From: Chloroflexota bacterium
GTDB lineage: Bacteria > Chloroflexota > Anaerolineae > Anaerolineales > Villigracilaceae
Assembly (NCBI GenBank): GCA_016191845.1
Contig: JACPVF010000007.1
Span: 558,001 to 622,000 of the forward strand
DNA length: 64,000 nt
Direction of reading: 5' to 3'
Positions within the stretch are counted from its first letter, which is position 1, and each line of letters starts with the position of its first letter. This document shows, one piece after another, positions 9,107-17,115 of the stretch. The notes beneath the pieces were generated by a model. It was not told where the DNA came from. It did not search any database and saw only the letters and a program-made list of their open reading frames with translations. A program made the translations under genes and the position numbers.

Positions 9107-10039
9107 ATGAAACTTACTATGACGAAAGGTGCTCGTAATGCGAAGGCCGATCAGCACATCTCGCCGATCGCGGGTGCGCTGTTCGCCGTGTTTCTGGGGG
9201 CTGGTATATTGGGCGCACTGTTGATGGATGGCAAGGTCGGCGACGGTTGGATCGGTGCCTGGGTGCTCGGTACGCTGTTGGTCGGGACCTACATCCTGTT
9301 CGCTCTTAAAGTGGCTTCCCAGTGGGAAAAGGCCGTGGTGCTGCGCCTGGGTAAATTCAAGGGGTTGAGAGGCCCTGGTCTGTTCTGGATCGTTCCAGTG
9401 ATCGACACCATCCCATCCTGGATCGACCACCGCGTGATGGTAACACCGTTCTCGGCCCAGAAAACGCTCACCAAGGATACCGTTCCTGTGGATGTGGATG
9501 CCGTGCTATTCTGGGTCGTGTGGGATGCCGAGAAGGCCGCGCTCGAGGTGAAGAACTACGAGGCCGCCGTCGACTGGGCCGCCCAGACCGCCTTGCGTGA
9601 TATCACGGGCCGTATGATGCTGGCCGATATTCTCGTGGGCCGCAGCGTGATCGACCAGGAATTGCAGAAGATCATCGATGAGCGCACCACGCCCTGGGGT
9701 GTGACCGTACAGTCGGTCGAGATCCGTGACATCGTCATCCCGCAGGATCTGGAGGATGCTATGTCCCGCCAGGCCCAGGCGGAACGCGAGCGCCAGGCGC
9801 GCGTCATCCTCGGCGAATCCGAGAAGCAAATTGCCGAATCGTTTTCGGTGGCCTCGCAGGCTTATGTTGACAACCCGACCGCCCTGCATCTGCGCGCCAT
9901 GAACATGTTGTTCGAAGGCCTCAAGGAGAAAGGTGCTTTGGTAATCGTGCCCTCCTCCGCTGTAGATACAATGAACCTGGGCGGGTTGAGCGGTATCGTC
10001 TCGATGGCCCAGCAAAACATCCGCAAGGAAGACAAGTAA
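9107..10039 (+). CDS. SPFH/band-7 membrane protein (slipin-like)
   Basis: The product has 310 residues. Two N-terminal membrane helices (about 18-40 and 45-70) lead into an SPFH domain with the recognisable KAVVLRLGKFKGLRGPGLFW start. The QAQAERERQARVILGESEKQ coiled-coil segment sits at about 220-245. Slipins form membrane scaffolds and are often linked to membrane stress. Here the partner is not an NfeD protease but an SdpI-like protein. The ATG at 9107 follows GAAGGAG at the end of gntR, so the two are co-transcribed and probably translationally coupled. Longer starts inside gntR are not credible. Confidence 0.92.
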   Translation: MKLTMTKGARNAKADQHISPIAGALFAVFLGAGILGALLMDGKVGDGWIGAWVLGTLLVGTYILFALKVASQWEKAVVLRLGKFKGLRGPGLFWIVPVIDTIPSWIDHRVMVTPFSAQKTLTKDTVPVDVDAVLFWVVWDAEKAALEVKNYEAAVDWAAQTALRDITGRMMLADILVGRSVIDQELQKIIDERTTPWGVTVQSVEIRDIVIPQDLEDAMSRQAQAERERQARVILGESEKQIAESFSVASQAYVDNPTALHLRAMNMLFEGLKEKGALVIVPSSAVDTMNLGGLSGIVSMAQQNIRKEDK

Positions 10040-10044
10040 GACGT

Positions 10045-10067
10045 GGGCGGGAGCGCCCCTCCCGCCC
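10045..10067. other. GC-rich hairpin after the slipin-like gene
   Basis: A 9-bp stem GGGCGGGAG/CTCCCGCCC with a 5-nt loop lies between the slipin gene and the first parS site. There is no T run, so it may stabilise or process the transcript rather than end it. Confidence 0.5.
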
Positions 10068-10071
10068 CGCT

Positions 10072-10087
10072 CGTTTCACGTGAAACA
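10072..10087. other. parS: parS centromere-like site 1
   Basis: The 14-nt core GTTTCACGTGAAAC is the exact parS consensus bound by chromosomal ParB. In the 16-nt form only the first base differs (C for T). It is intergenic, between the slipin-like and SdpI-like genes. Confidence 0.9.
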
Positions 10088-10116
10088 CGGCAGCCGCCGC
10101 CGCTCAAGGAGAAAGA

Positions 10117-10767
10117 ATGTCAACCCGTACCACTCTCATTGTTTCGCTCGTTTTGGTCGTTGCCGCCACCCTGGTCGGTGCCCTGCTTTGGAATCAGTTG
10201 CCTGAACAGATGGCCTCACACTGGGACATCAACGACCAGGTCAACGGATACATGCCCAAGTTCTGGGGTCTATTCTTGATGCCGCTGGTCACGTTGGGGA
10301 TGCTGGTGCTCTTCCTGGTAATCCCATCGATCGATCCGCTCAAGGCCAATATTGCCCAATTTCGCGAGGCGTTCAACCTGTTCATCGTCCTGATCATCGG
10401 GTTCATGATCTATGTCCACGGACTGACCTTGGCTTGGAGCCTGGGCTACCAGAACTTCAAGATGAGCACTGCCATGTTGCCCTTCATGGGACTCCTATTC
10501 ATCGCCATCGGGTTTATGTTGCGCAAAGCCAAGCGGAATTTCTTCATCGGTATCCGTACCCCGTGGACCCTGAGCAGCGACCGTGTGTGGGATGAAACCC
10601 ATCGCCTGGGTGCGATCCTGTTCATGTCTTCAGGCGTACTGGCGGTGATTGGCGGATTCTTTGGCGGCATGGTCGCGTTTTGGATGTTGTTCGTTCCGTT
10701 GATCGGCTCGACCTTGTTCTTGCTGGTCTACTCCTACGTCCTGTATCGCCGTGAGGTGAAAGAGTGA
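10117..10767 (+). CDS. SdpI-like multi-pass membrane protein (DUF1648)
   Basis: The 216 residues include about six membrane helices. The first loop has LPEQMASHWDINDQVNGYMPKF, the hallmark of the DUF1648/SdpI family. Later NFFIGIRTPWTLSSDRVWDETHRLG matches the SdpI core. In Bacillus subtilis SdpI gives immunity to the SdpC toxin and helps control its own repressor; other family members are of unknown function. The pairing with a GntR regulator and a slipin suggests an envelope-stress role. The ATG follows AAGGAGAAAGA. parS sites flank the gene on both sides. Confidence 0.88.
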   Translation: MSTRTTLIVSLVLVVAATLVGALLWNQLPEQMASHWDINDQVNGYMPKFWGLFLMPLVTLGMLVLFLVIPSIDPLKANIAQFREAFNLFIVLIIGFMIYVHGLTLAWSLGYQNFKMSTAMLPFMGLLFIAIGFMLRKAKRNFFIGIRTPWTLSSDRVWDETHRLGAILFMSSGVLAVIGGFFGGMVAFWMLFVPLIGSTLFLLVYSYVLYRREVKE

Positions 10768-10775
10768 CGTTCCAC

Positions 10776-10791
10776 CGTTTCACGTGAAACT
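10776..10791. other. parS: parS centromere-like site 2
   Basis: A second exact 14-nt GTTTCACGTGAAAC core (10777-10790) lies 704 nt from the first, again intergenic. Two perfect 14-mers so close together are not expected by chance and indicate a ParB loading region. Confidence 0.9.
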
Positions 10792-10865
10792 CTCAAAAAA
10801 CAGGCCTCTCAGTTGGCTCAGGTTAAAAGTAACTCTCGACTTTAGCGAACAACCAAGGAGACAAA

Positions 10866-11090
10866 ATGTCAGACGAAATGCAAAAATGGGAGTATCGGGT
10901 TCAGACCATCGGTGGTGTGTTCGGGACCAAGGATGAGCAGATCAACGCCACACTCAATGAGTGGGGCGAAGATGGATGGGAAGCCTTGGCTGTATACACG
11001 CCCGAGGGAAGTGGCAAGGTGACCATCGTTGCCAAACGCCCGTTGACCGAACGCGCCCGCCGCGCGCGGACCATGCCGCAGTACAATTAG
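10866..11090 (+). CDS. Small DUF4177-like protein
   Basis: This 74-residue soluble protein has the WEYRVQTIG start and the NEWGEDGWEALAVYT motif, followed by an IVAKRP strand. That is the typical DUF4177 pattern, a small beta-alpha fold of unknown function. A good AAGGAG precedes the ATG. It follows parS site 2 and is the fourth gene of the gntR-led cluster. Confidence 0.8.
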   Translation: MSDEMQKWEYRVQTIGGVFGTKDEQINATLNEWGEDGWEALAVYTPEGSGKVTIVAKRPLTERARRARTMPQYN

Positions 11091-11135
11091 ACCGACTCGT
11101 TCCACGTTGGAGCGAAATTCATTCAAGGAATTACA

Positions 11136-11945
11136 ATGCTTACCATTGCGTACATTCTTAGTTTTTCGGGCATGATCCTTCTGCCCATTCTGCTGGCCTT
11201 CATCCTGACACGCAAGTTCAAACTTTCCTGGAAACTTGTCTTTGCTGGCGCGGTGACCTTTATTGCTTCGCAGGTGCTGCATATTCCACTGGTATACGGT
11301 CTGACCGCCGCCTTCCAAACCGGACTTCTGCCTGCCATCCCCGAGGCCTGGGCTTTGATCTTCAACGCTGTGGTGCTGGGATTGTTGGCAGGCATCTTTG
11401 AGGAAACCGCGCGCTTCATCCTTTACAAGTTCGTTCTCAAGAAAGTCTCGACCTGGAACGAAGGCGTTGTAGTCGGCGTGGGGCATGGCGGCGTGGAGGC
11501 GGTCATTACAGGCGTGCTGGTGGCCGTGACCGTAGTGTCCATGATCGTCTATAAGAATGTGGATCCTGATACCATCCCGGGCATGCAGCCCGACCAGGCA
11601 GCTTTGATGAGACAACAGGTGACAGCCTTCTGGTCCGCGCCGATCTACATGGCCTTCATGGGATTGATCGAACGTGTCTTCGCTGTGTGTTTGCATCTGT
11701 CACTGTCAGTGATGGTGCTGTACAGCATCGTGGCGAAGAAACCGTTCTGGTTCTGGGCTGCCTTGCTCTGGCATGCTGTTGTGGATGCCTCCGCCGTATT
11801 TCTCGTTCAGAAGATTAGCACGATTGGGCTGGAGGCGGTGGTCGGGGGGATGGCTCTGGTCAGCCTGGGCCTCATGTTTTACTTGCGGGCAAAATTCCCC
11901 CGACCCGAAGTGGCTTCGCCTGAACTCGAACCTGCATCTGCATAA
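11136..11945 (+). CDS. YhfC-family intramembrane metalloprotease-like protein
   Basis: The product is a 269-residue polytopic membrane protein with seven or eight helices. Helix-associated motifs GIFEETARFILYK and VGVGHGGVEAVITG resemble the EExxR and HxxxE motifs of the YhfC/CAAX-protease superfamily, suggesting zinc-dependent cleavage within the membrane. The actual substrate is unknown. It closes the gntR-led cluster and is followed by a strong terminator. Membership in the family is fairly sure; catalytic activity is inferred. Confidence 0.82.
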   Translation: MLTIAYILSFSGMILLPILLAFILTRKFKLSWKLVFAGAVTFIASQVLHIPLVYGLTAAFQTGLLPAIPEAWALIFNAVVLGLLAGIFEETARFILYKFVLKKVSTWNEGVVVGVGHGGVEAVITGVLVAVTVVSMIVYKNVDPDTIPGMQPDQAALMRQQVTAFWSAPIYMAFMGLIERVFAVCLHLSLSVMVLYSIVAKKPFWFWAALLWHAVVDASAVFLVQKISTIGLEAVVGGMALVSLGLMFYLRAKFPRPEVASPELEPASA

Positions 11946-11966
11946 CTTCGTTTTCCAAAAAGCTTC

Positions 11967-11998
11967 AAGAAGGAACGTATATACGTTCCTTCTTTTTT
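11967..11998 (+). terminator. Intrinsic terminator ending the gntR-led cluster
   Basis: A perfect 14-bp palindromic stem (11967-11980 with 11981-11994, AAGGAACGTAT core) runs into a tract of seven T's 22 nt after the YhfC-like stop codon. Confidence 0.93.
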
Positions 11999-12015
11999 TA
12001 TTGAAAATTTATACT

Positions 12016-12029
12016 AGAACATTTGTTCT
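12016..12029. promoter_or_regulatory. AGAACA-TT-TGTTCT dyad before the glycosyltransferase
   Basis: A 6+2+6 inverted repeat with GAAC-N4-GTTC at its heart lies beside a TATACT (12010-12015 region), 29 nt upstream of the start codon. GAAC-N4-GTTC is the core of the Gram-positive SOS box, but nothing about the downstream gene suggests DNA repair. Treat it as a generic operator candidate. Confidence 0.35.
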
Positions 12030-12057
12030 TATTAATTCAAGAGTAAAATTCTATTGC

Positions 12058-13488
12058 ATGAAACGTAATGAGGTACTTCCCTTCATCAGCATCCTGTTGA
12101 TCTCCGCCCTGCTCAGCCTGTCCATGTTGACACGTGGACATCTGTGGTGGGACGATTTTGCTTCGTACATTCTGCAAGCGCAAAGCCTATTGCATGGAAA
12201 CCCGCAGGGCTTTGTTGCGCACAACGCGTTTACCATTCAACAGTCTTCGTATCCGCCTGGGCCGATTGCTTACCCGTGGGGATTTCCAATCCTGTTGACG
12301 CCTGTGTTGGCGATCTTTGGCATGAAGCTGTTGGCCCTCAAGGGACTCAACACGATTTTCTTTCTATTCTTTCTTGTCGTCTTTTACCAACTGACCAGAA
12401 CTCGCCTTGCCCCAGCCTGGTCTCTGTTCCTGACGGCCATCCTGGCTTTCAATCCTGTGCTTTTGCAGGCACATGATCTGATTCTTTCGGACATCCCTTT
12501 TCTATTCTTTTCGACACTTACTCTTTTGTTGATCGAAAAGAATAGAAAGCAAACCTGGACCATCGGACTGGTCATCTTTTTCGCGTTCAGTCTGCGCACG
12601 AACGGACTGTTGCTTCTGGCTCCGTTGGCCGTAGCGCAGATTCAACAGGTCCATTTCTGGGCTGGGGCCCGGAAAGATTGGGCGAGGATCGTTGCGCCGT
12701 ATATTTCTTTTGCGGTTCTGGCAGGGTTGCTGGCTCTGCTGTTGCCGGGGGGACAGGAATCTTATTTCAGTCACTTTTCCATGTTCACAGTTGAGCGTTG
12801 GTTGGCGAACGCAGGATATTATCTGCGCCTGCCGTATGAGTTTTTCAAGGACCTTTGGCTGGGCCCCATTTTCTTCTGGCTATGGGTGCCCTTGTTTTTC
12901 ACTGGTGTGATCTTCAATTTTAAAAGAGACTTGTCCCTGCTGGCGTATCTCGTCGTCAGTCTGGGATTGTTCATCACCTGGCCTGAGACACAGGGATTAC
13001 GGTTCCTTTATCCGCTGGCACCGATTGGGGCCTTGATCGCGGCCGAGGGGTGGAACTCTGCGGCGGAACGGCTGCCAGCAGAGGGAATGTCTGTGGCGCG
13101 GTGGGCAGGCCTCGGGTCCGCGGGACTGTTGATCCTCCTCTCGTTGACGGCATCCGCTCAGACCGGGATGTCCAACCTGCGAAACGGGCGTGACATCAAC
13201 GGTCCGTTCGATATCTACAGCCAGGAGATGTTTGCATTTATTCGTGAGCAGACGCCTCCCGACGGTGTGGTGGTTTTCTTTCGCCCGCGCGCAATGCGGT
13301 TACTGGGTGAACGGGATTCGTTCCTGAGCACGGAATGTGCACGCTTGCCGATGGGCGATTACCTGGTCCTGAGCAAAAAAGCAGACGACAGCCTGCAGAT
13401 CCCTGAGAATCAGATTCAGGGCTGTGGGCTGTCGTTGACAGAGGTGTTCGAGAACCGACGGTTTATTGTGTTTCGTCTGACTCAGTAG
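12058..13488 (+). CDS. PMT/ArnT-type membrane glycosyltransferase (GT39/GT83-like)
   Basis: This polytopic protein of 476 residues has about ten membrane helices. The first outside loop contains GHLWWDDFASYILQAQSLL, an acidic motif like that of dolichyl- or polyprenyl-phosphate-sugar mannosyltransferases (GT-C fold). A small soluble C-terminal domain follows from about residue 390. It probably moves a sugar from a lipid carrier to a cell-surface acceptor. The ATG at 12058 begins MKRNEVLPF; longer forms overlap the previous gene in another frame. Base composition is lower in GC than the neighbours. Its last 26 nt overlap the convergent PEP-synthase-like gene. Confidence 0.8.
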   Translation: MKRNEVLPFISILLISALLSLSMLTRGHLWWDDFASYILQAQSLLHGNPQGFVAHNAFTIQQSSYPPGPIAYPWGFPILLTPVLAIFGMKLLALKGLNTIFFLFFLVVFYQLTRTRLAPAWSLFLTAILAFNPVLLQAHDLILSDIPFLFFSTLTLLLIEKNRKQTWTIGLVIFFAFSLRTNGLLLLAPLAVAQIQQVHFWAGARKDWARIVAPYISFAVLAGLLALLLPGGQESYFSHFSMFTVERWLANAGYYLRLPYEFFKDLWLGPIFFWLWVPLFFTGVIFNFKRDLSLLAYLVVSLGLFITWPETQGLRFLYPLAPIGALIAAEGWNSAAERLPAEGMSVARWAGLGSAGLLILLSLTASAQTGMSNLRNGRDINGPFDIYSQEMFAFIREQTPPDGVVVFFRPRAMRLLGERDSFLSTECARLPMGDYLVLSKKADDSLQIPENQIQGCGLSLTEVFENRRFIVFRLTQ

Positions 13489-15814
13489 CGGGGGGCGTGT
13501 CGCGGACAAAGTAGGCAGCGGCGCGGCCCTGGTGTCCGTCCATGACCAGATCGAGGTGGTGCCCTGTGCGGAAGTCCTCGACGGCGATCAGGCGCAGGGT
13601 TTTCAGCAGGCGTTTGTCAGCCTTGATGAATTTTGAAATGCGGTTGGGGGTCTTGTAGAAAAAGTCGCGGTTGAAGACCGCCCCCACATCGTCGAGGAAA
13701 ACTGCCAACGGGAAGATGTGCGCCTCCATCAGATCCTGGAAGAAATGTGTGCCGAAGGACGGCTCCGGCGAGGCGCCGATGTCTGCGCCCGAGAGTTCGA
13801 CCAGGGCGCGGGCGTTGAAGATGTCCCCGTAGGCCACATGGACACCGAGGTCGGGCGTGGAGGTCCCCCAGCGGCCCGGGCCGACAGCGATGAAGGTCTC
13901 ATCTTGAAGCGCTTGGTTGAGTTGGCTGATGGTGCGTTCCAGCTTGGTGCGCTCGTCCTGGGTGGATAGACTGAAGTATCCTTCGGAGGTGACAAACAGG
14001 ACGTAGCGGATGTTGCGGACCGAGCCCTGCGGCACCATGCGCTGGGTCAGGAAGACGACATCCTCGGGGGGCAGCTCGCGTGGAAGGGCGGCCTCGTCCG
14101 CATCCTGGATATGGCTTTGTGGGCGGCATTGTAGCAAGGTGATGCGCACTTCGGGATACTGCGTGTGGGTATGGAGCAACTCAACGGTGAACTCGGTATC
14201 CACGGGGGCCTGGTAATGGGTTTCGAGCAGGCGTAGTGCCTCGCGGATACGCACGGGGAAGGGGGTGCGCGCCATCAAGCCGTCGAAAGTGACGACCAGT
14301 TTTTCGGGAGCAACCTGGTTGGTAAGGATGGGCGCCAGATAGCCATCCTGTTCTATTTGCATGATGTAACGCATCGGGGCATAGTTCGAGAAGATCACAT
14401 CCTTGATGGGCAGGCTGCGGAATTGGTTGGTCTCCAGGTCGATCACGTCCACGAATTGTTGGGAGTAATGCTGGATGTAACGCGGATCGGAGGACGGGTA
14501 CAAACGCGGATGGCTGAGCGCCACCAGGCGCGGATAGTCGTCCGCCACGAGGTCGACGGCGCGGGTGCCCAGGCCCCAGACCAGGCGCAGGAAGCCATCC
14601 TCCTGTTTGATCTGTGGCGACCATCGATAGAGGTTGCGGCTGAAGGCTACGCCCGCCGCGTGTGGCAGGAAGTAGTGGCCGAAGCGTTCGCCCTCCACGA
14701 ATTGGATCAGAATGGCGATGCGCTCGTCATATTCTGCCAGCCCCTTGTGGTGACGGTATAGCAGCGCATCGGGGTGCAGCGCGCTGGAATAAACACGCGT
14801 GATGGCGTCAGTTAGCGCTTTGAGATTTTCCTCGGGCGTGCCCTGGTTGGGACAAAAGACGCTTTCGTACTTTCCAGCAAACGAGGTGCCAAAATTATCC
14901 TCCAGCAGGCTGGAGGAGCGGACGATCAGCGGGGTCTGTCCCGCCTCGGTCAACACATCCTCCAGGCGCTCGAGGATGTCGGGCGGAAAGTTTCCCCGAG
15001 CGAAATCGTCGCAGATCGAGGGGAAGTCCGCACGCATTTTCTCCTCGGTCTTGTACTTCTGGTCGTTCCAGTGCATCAGCCCGTTCATAGACATGAAATT
15101 GTAGAAAACATCAGAGCCGAGGTAGTAGGATACGGGTGTGCGGAAATGGTCGCGAACCTCTTCGGGTGCGGTCTCTTTGAGGATGCGCATGGCCAGTAGC
15201 ATGCCTGCCGCCTTGCCCCCGACCTTCCCGCCGCCGATCTTACGCCTGCGGATCTCCTTCAAATCGTCCACGTTGAACCATTTGCGGGCCATCTTGATAT
15301 ATTTCAGGTGATCGCTGATCATGGTGCGGATGAGCACCACCTCGATCTCCTGCAGGCGCGCCATGTACTTTTCCCGTTCATTTTCGGGCATGGCCTCGAT
15401 CATCTCAGCCTGCTCGAACAACACATCCTGCGGGGCCAGTTCGGGGTTGAACCAGACGAATTCCGTGTCCTCGCTGCCATGCTCGGCCAGGGTCTGGCGA
15501 ACGATGGTCTCGAAATCGGAATAAGGCAGGTTATAGGCAAAGTAAAAATCACAGAGCGAGTCGCGTACTCGGTTGAGGCGTTTTTCCCACACCTCGGGCG
15601 ACTCCTCGACAAAGGGATTGTGCAGCCCCTCGCGCATCTGTGACTCGATGGCCTTCTGGCGCGCCTCCGTCTCGAAATTCTCCTTCGTGATGATGCCGCG
15701 TGCAAACATCTCTTTGCGCATACGCGAGCGGATGCGCCCCGCCAGGATGGGATACTGGTTGAGTGCCAGGTAGATGCGCAGGACATTGTCGAAGGATGGG
15801 CTGGGGAGGGTCAT
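13463..15814 (-). CDS. Stand-alone PEP/pyruvate-binding (PPDK N-terminal type) protein
   Basis: These 783 residues contain the ATP-grasp domain of PEP synthase and pyruvate phosphate dikinase: KVGGKAAGMLLAMRIL at 197-212 and the nucleotide-binding RSSSLLEDNFGTSFAGKYES at 299-318. The first 180 residues are helical and unlike PpsA. No phospho-histidine swivelling domain or C-terminal TIM barrel follows, so ordinary PEP synthesis by this chain alone is unlikely. Phosphotransfer to a separate partner is possible. It lies downstream of dnaN on the minus strand, separated by a hairpin. Confidence 0.82.
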   Translation of the reverse strand: MTLPSPSFDNVLRIYLALNQYPILAGRIRSRMRKEMFARGIITKENFETEARQKAIESQMREGLHNPFVEESPEVWEKRLNRVRDSLCDFYFAYNLPYSDFETIVRQTLAEHGSEDTEFVWFNPELAPQDVLFEQAEMIEAMPENEREKYMARLQEIEVVLIRTMISDHLKYIKMARKWFNVDDLKEIRRRKIGGGKVGGKAAGMLLAMRILKETAPEEVRDHFRTPVSYYLGSDVFYNFMSMNGLMHWNDQKYKTEEKMRADFPSICDDFARGNFPPDILERLEDVLTEAGQTPLIVRSSSLLEDNFGTSFAGKYESVFCPNQGTPEENLKALTDAITRVYSSALHPDALLYRHHKGLAEYDERIAILIQFVEGERFGHYFLPHAAGVAFSRNLYRWSPQIKQEDGFLRLVWGLGTRAVDLVADDYPRLVALSHPRLYPSSDPRYIQHYSQQFVDVIDLETNQFRSLPIKDVIFSNYAPMRYIMQIEQDGYLAPILTNQVAPEKLVVTFDGLMARTPFPVRIREALRLLETHYQAPVDTEFTVELLHTHTQYPEVRITLLQCRPQSHIQDADEAALPRELPPEDVVFLTQRMVPQGSVRNIRYVLFVTSEGYFSLSTQDERTKLERTISQLNQALQDETFIAVGPGRWGTSTPDLGVHVAYGDIFNARALVELSGADIGASPEPSFGTHFFQDLMEAHIFPLAVFLDDVGAVFNRDFFYKTPNRISKFIKADKRLLKTLRLIAVEDFRTGHHLDLVMDGHQGRAAAYFVRDTPPATESDETQ

Positions 15815-15852
15815 GGGCTGGCTCGCAGATGGGATATCTTATTGTATAACAA

Positions 15853-15881
15853 AAGCGGCGGGTGCAAGGCACCTGCCGCTT
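15853..15881 (-). terminator. Terminator-like hairpin after dnaN
   Basis: A 12-13-bp stem (15853-15865 with 15869-15881) has one mismatch and a 3-nt loop. It is followed on the minus strand by TTTTGTT, 26 nt beyond the dnaN stop codon. Confidence 0.75.
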
Positions 15882-15906
15882 CGTGGATTGATCAGACGAT
15901 GTTCCG

Positions 15907-17040
15907 TTACCCGAGGTGCATCGGCATGATGACCTGGATGTAGTCGTCGTTGCCGACAGGGCGGATGACGCCCGGGGCGTTCGGACCCGAGGTCTCCATC
16001 GCCACGTTGGGCGTCTTTACGGCTTCGAGCGCCTCGCGCAGGAACTTGACGTTGAAGGCGATCAGCATCCCGCCGCCGTCCACGGTGGCCTCGACGATGG
16101 TCTCGTTCCTGCCGGTCTCCTCGGAGGTGGCCGAAATCTCGACCTCACTGGGTTGCATGTCGCTCTGGGCAGGCTTGATGTCGAGCCGCGCCACATTCGA
16201 GCCTTCGCGGGCGAAGATCTCCGCCTGCTTGCAGGCCTTCAACATGGCGTTGGTGGACACGAGCGTGCGCGACTTGTAATTGCGCGGGATGATCTGGTGA
16301 TAATCGGGGAAGGTGCCGTCGATCAACTGCGAGACGACCTCCACATCCTTGACGCGGAAGAGCACCTGTCCGCGCCCCTTGGGCATGACCATGTAGATCG
16401 ATTCCTCGCCGTCGCCGGCCACGCGGGCCAGTTCGTTCAGCGCGCGAGCGGGGATGATGGCCGAGATTGGCGACGGCATTGCGTTCGAGAGTGTGGCCTT
16501 GCGCACCGCCAGGCGGAAGCCATCGGCCGCGGCCATGGTGATCTGGTCTTTTTCCACGGTGACCAGCACGCCCATCAGCACGGGGCGGGCCTCATCAGTC
16601 GAGGCCGCGAAGGTCACCTGCTGGATCATCTCCTTGAAGTCGGCTACATTGACCTGCACCGCGCCGTCCATATCGGGGACCGGCAGGGGCGGAAACTCCT
16701 GCGCGTCGATGCACTTGATGTCGTTGTTCGAGGTGCCGCCCTGCACATGCAGACTTTGCGTCTGGGTGTCGAGGATCAGCTGCACCTGGTCGGCGGGCAG
16801 GGTATTGATCAGGTCGCTGAGTGTGCGGGAGGGGACGGTGGTCGAACCCTCCTGCTCGATGCGGGCGGGGATCCAGCATGTGATGCCCAGTTCGAGGTTC
16901 GTGGCCGAAAGGCGCAGACGGCCCTCGTCGGAGGCGATCAGGATGTTCGACAGAACGGGCAGTGTGCTGCGCGGCGACACCGCGCGCGACACGATGCTCA
17001 GTCCGCGAGCGAGGTTTTCTTGTAAGACGATTACTTTCAT
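15907..17040 (-). CDS. dnaN: DNA polymerase III beta subunit (sliding clamp)
   Basis: DnaN is the ring-shaped clamp that tethers DNA polymerase III to its template. The 377 residues give the usual three repeated domains. The start MKVIVLQENLARGLSIVSRAV and the C-terminal VIRPVGNDDYIQVIMPMHL are characteristic; the latter is the clamp's M-P-M ending. Neither dnaA nor recF is adjacent: the upstream neighbour is a DUF5671 membrane protein and the downstream one a PPDK-like protein. parS sites lie 5-6 kb away, which suggests the region is still near the origin. The gap upstream contains an imperfect dyad at 17089-17109. Confidence 0.97.
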   Translation of the reverse strand: MKVIVLQENLARGLSIVSRAVSPRSTLPVLSNILIASDEGRLRLSATNLELGITCWIPARIEQEGSTTVPSRTLSDLINTLPADQVQLILDTQTQSLHVQGGTSNNDIKCIDAQEFPPLPVPDMDGAVQVNVADFKEMIQQVTFAASTDEARPVLMGVLVTVEKDQITMAAADGFRLAVRKATLSNAMPSPISAIIPARALNELARVAGDGEESIYMVMPKGRGQVLFRVKDVEVVSQLIDGTFPDYHQIIPRNYKSRTLVSTNAMLKACKQAEIFAREGSNVARLDIKPAQSDMQPSEVEISATSEETGRNETIVEATVDGGGMLIAFNVKFLREALEAVKTPNVAMETSGPNAPGVIRPVGNDDYIQVIMPMHLG

Positions 17041-17088
17041 GGCCTGAACCTCGAAGTGGGGTAATTTATGCGAAGTATATCATTAAGT

Positions 17089-17109
17089 GGCAAGAGATAT
17101 TATCTTGCC
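17089..17109. promoter_or_regulatory. Inverted repeat upstream of dnaN
   Basis: GGCAAGA and TCTTGCC flank a 7-nt AT-rich centre, 49 nt upstream of the dnaN start and 7 nt past the stop of the preceding gene. It could be a weak terminator of the DUF5671 gene or an operator for dnaN. No T run supports termination. Confidence 0.4.
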
Positions 17110-17115
17110 TTGCGC

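Noticed and set aside
11099-11113. A possible third parS-like sequence (GTTCCACGTTGGAGC)
   Set aside because: Only about nine of fourteen bases match and the dyad is broken, whereas the two accepted sites are exact.
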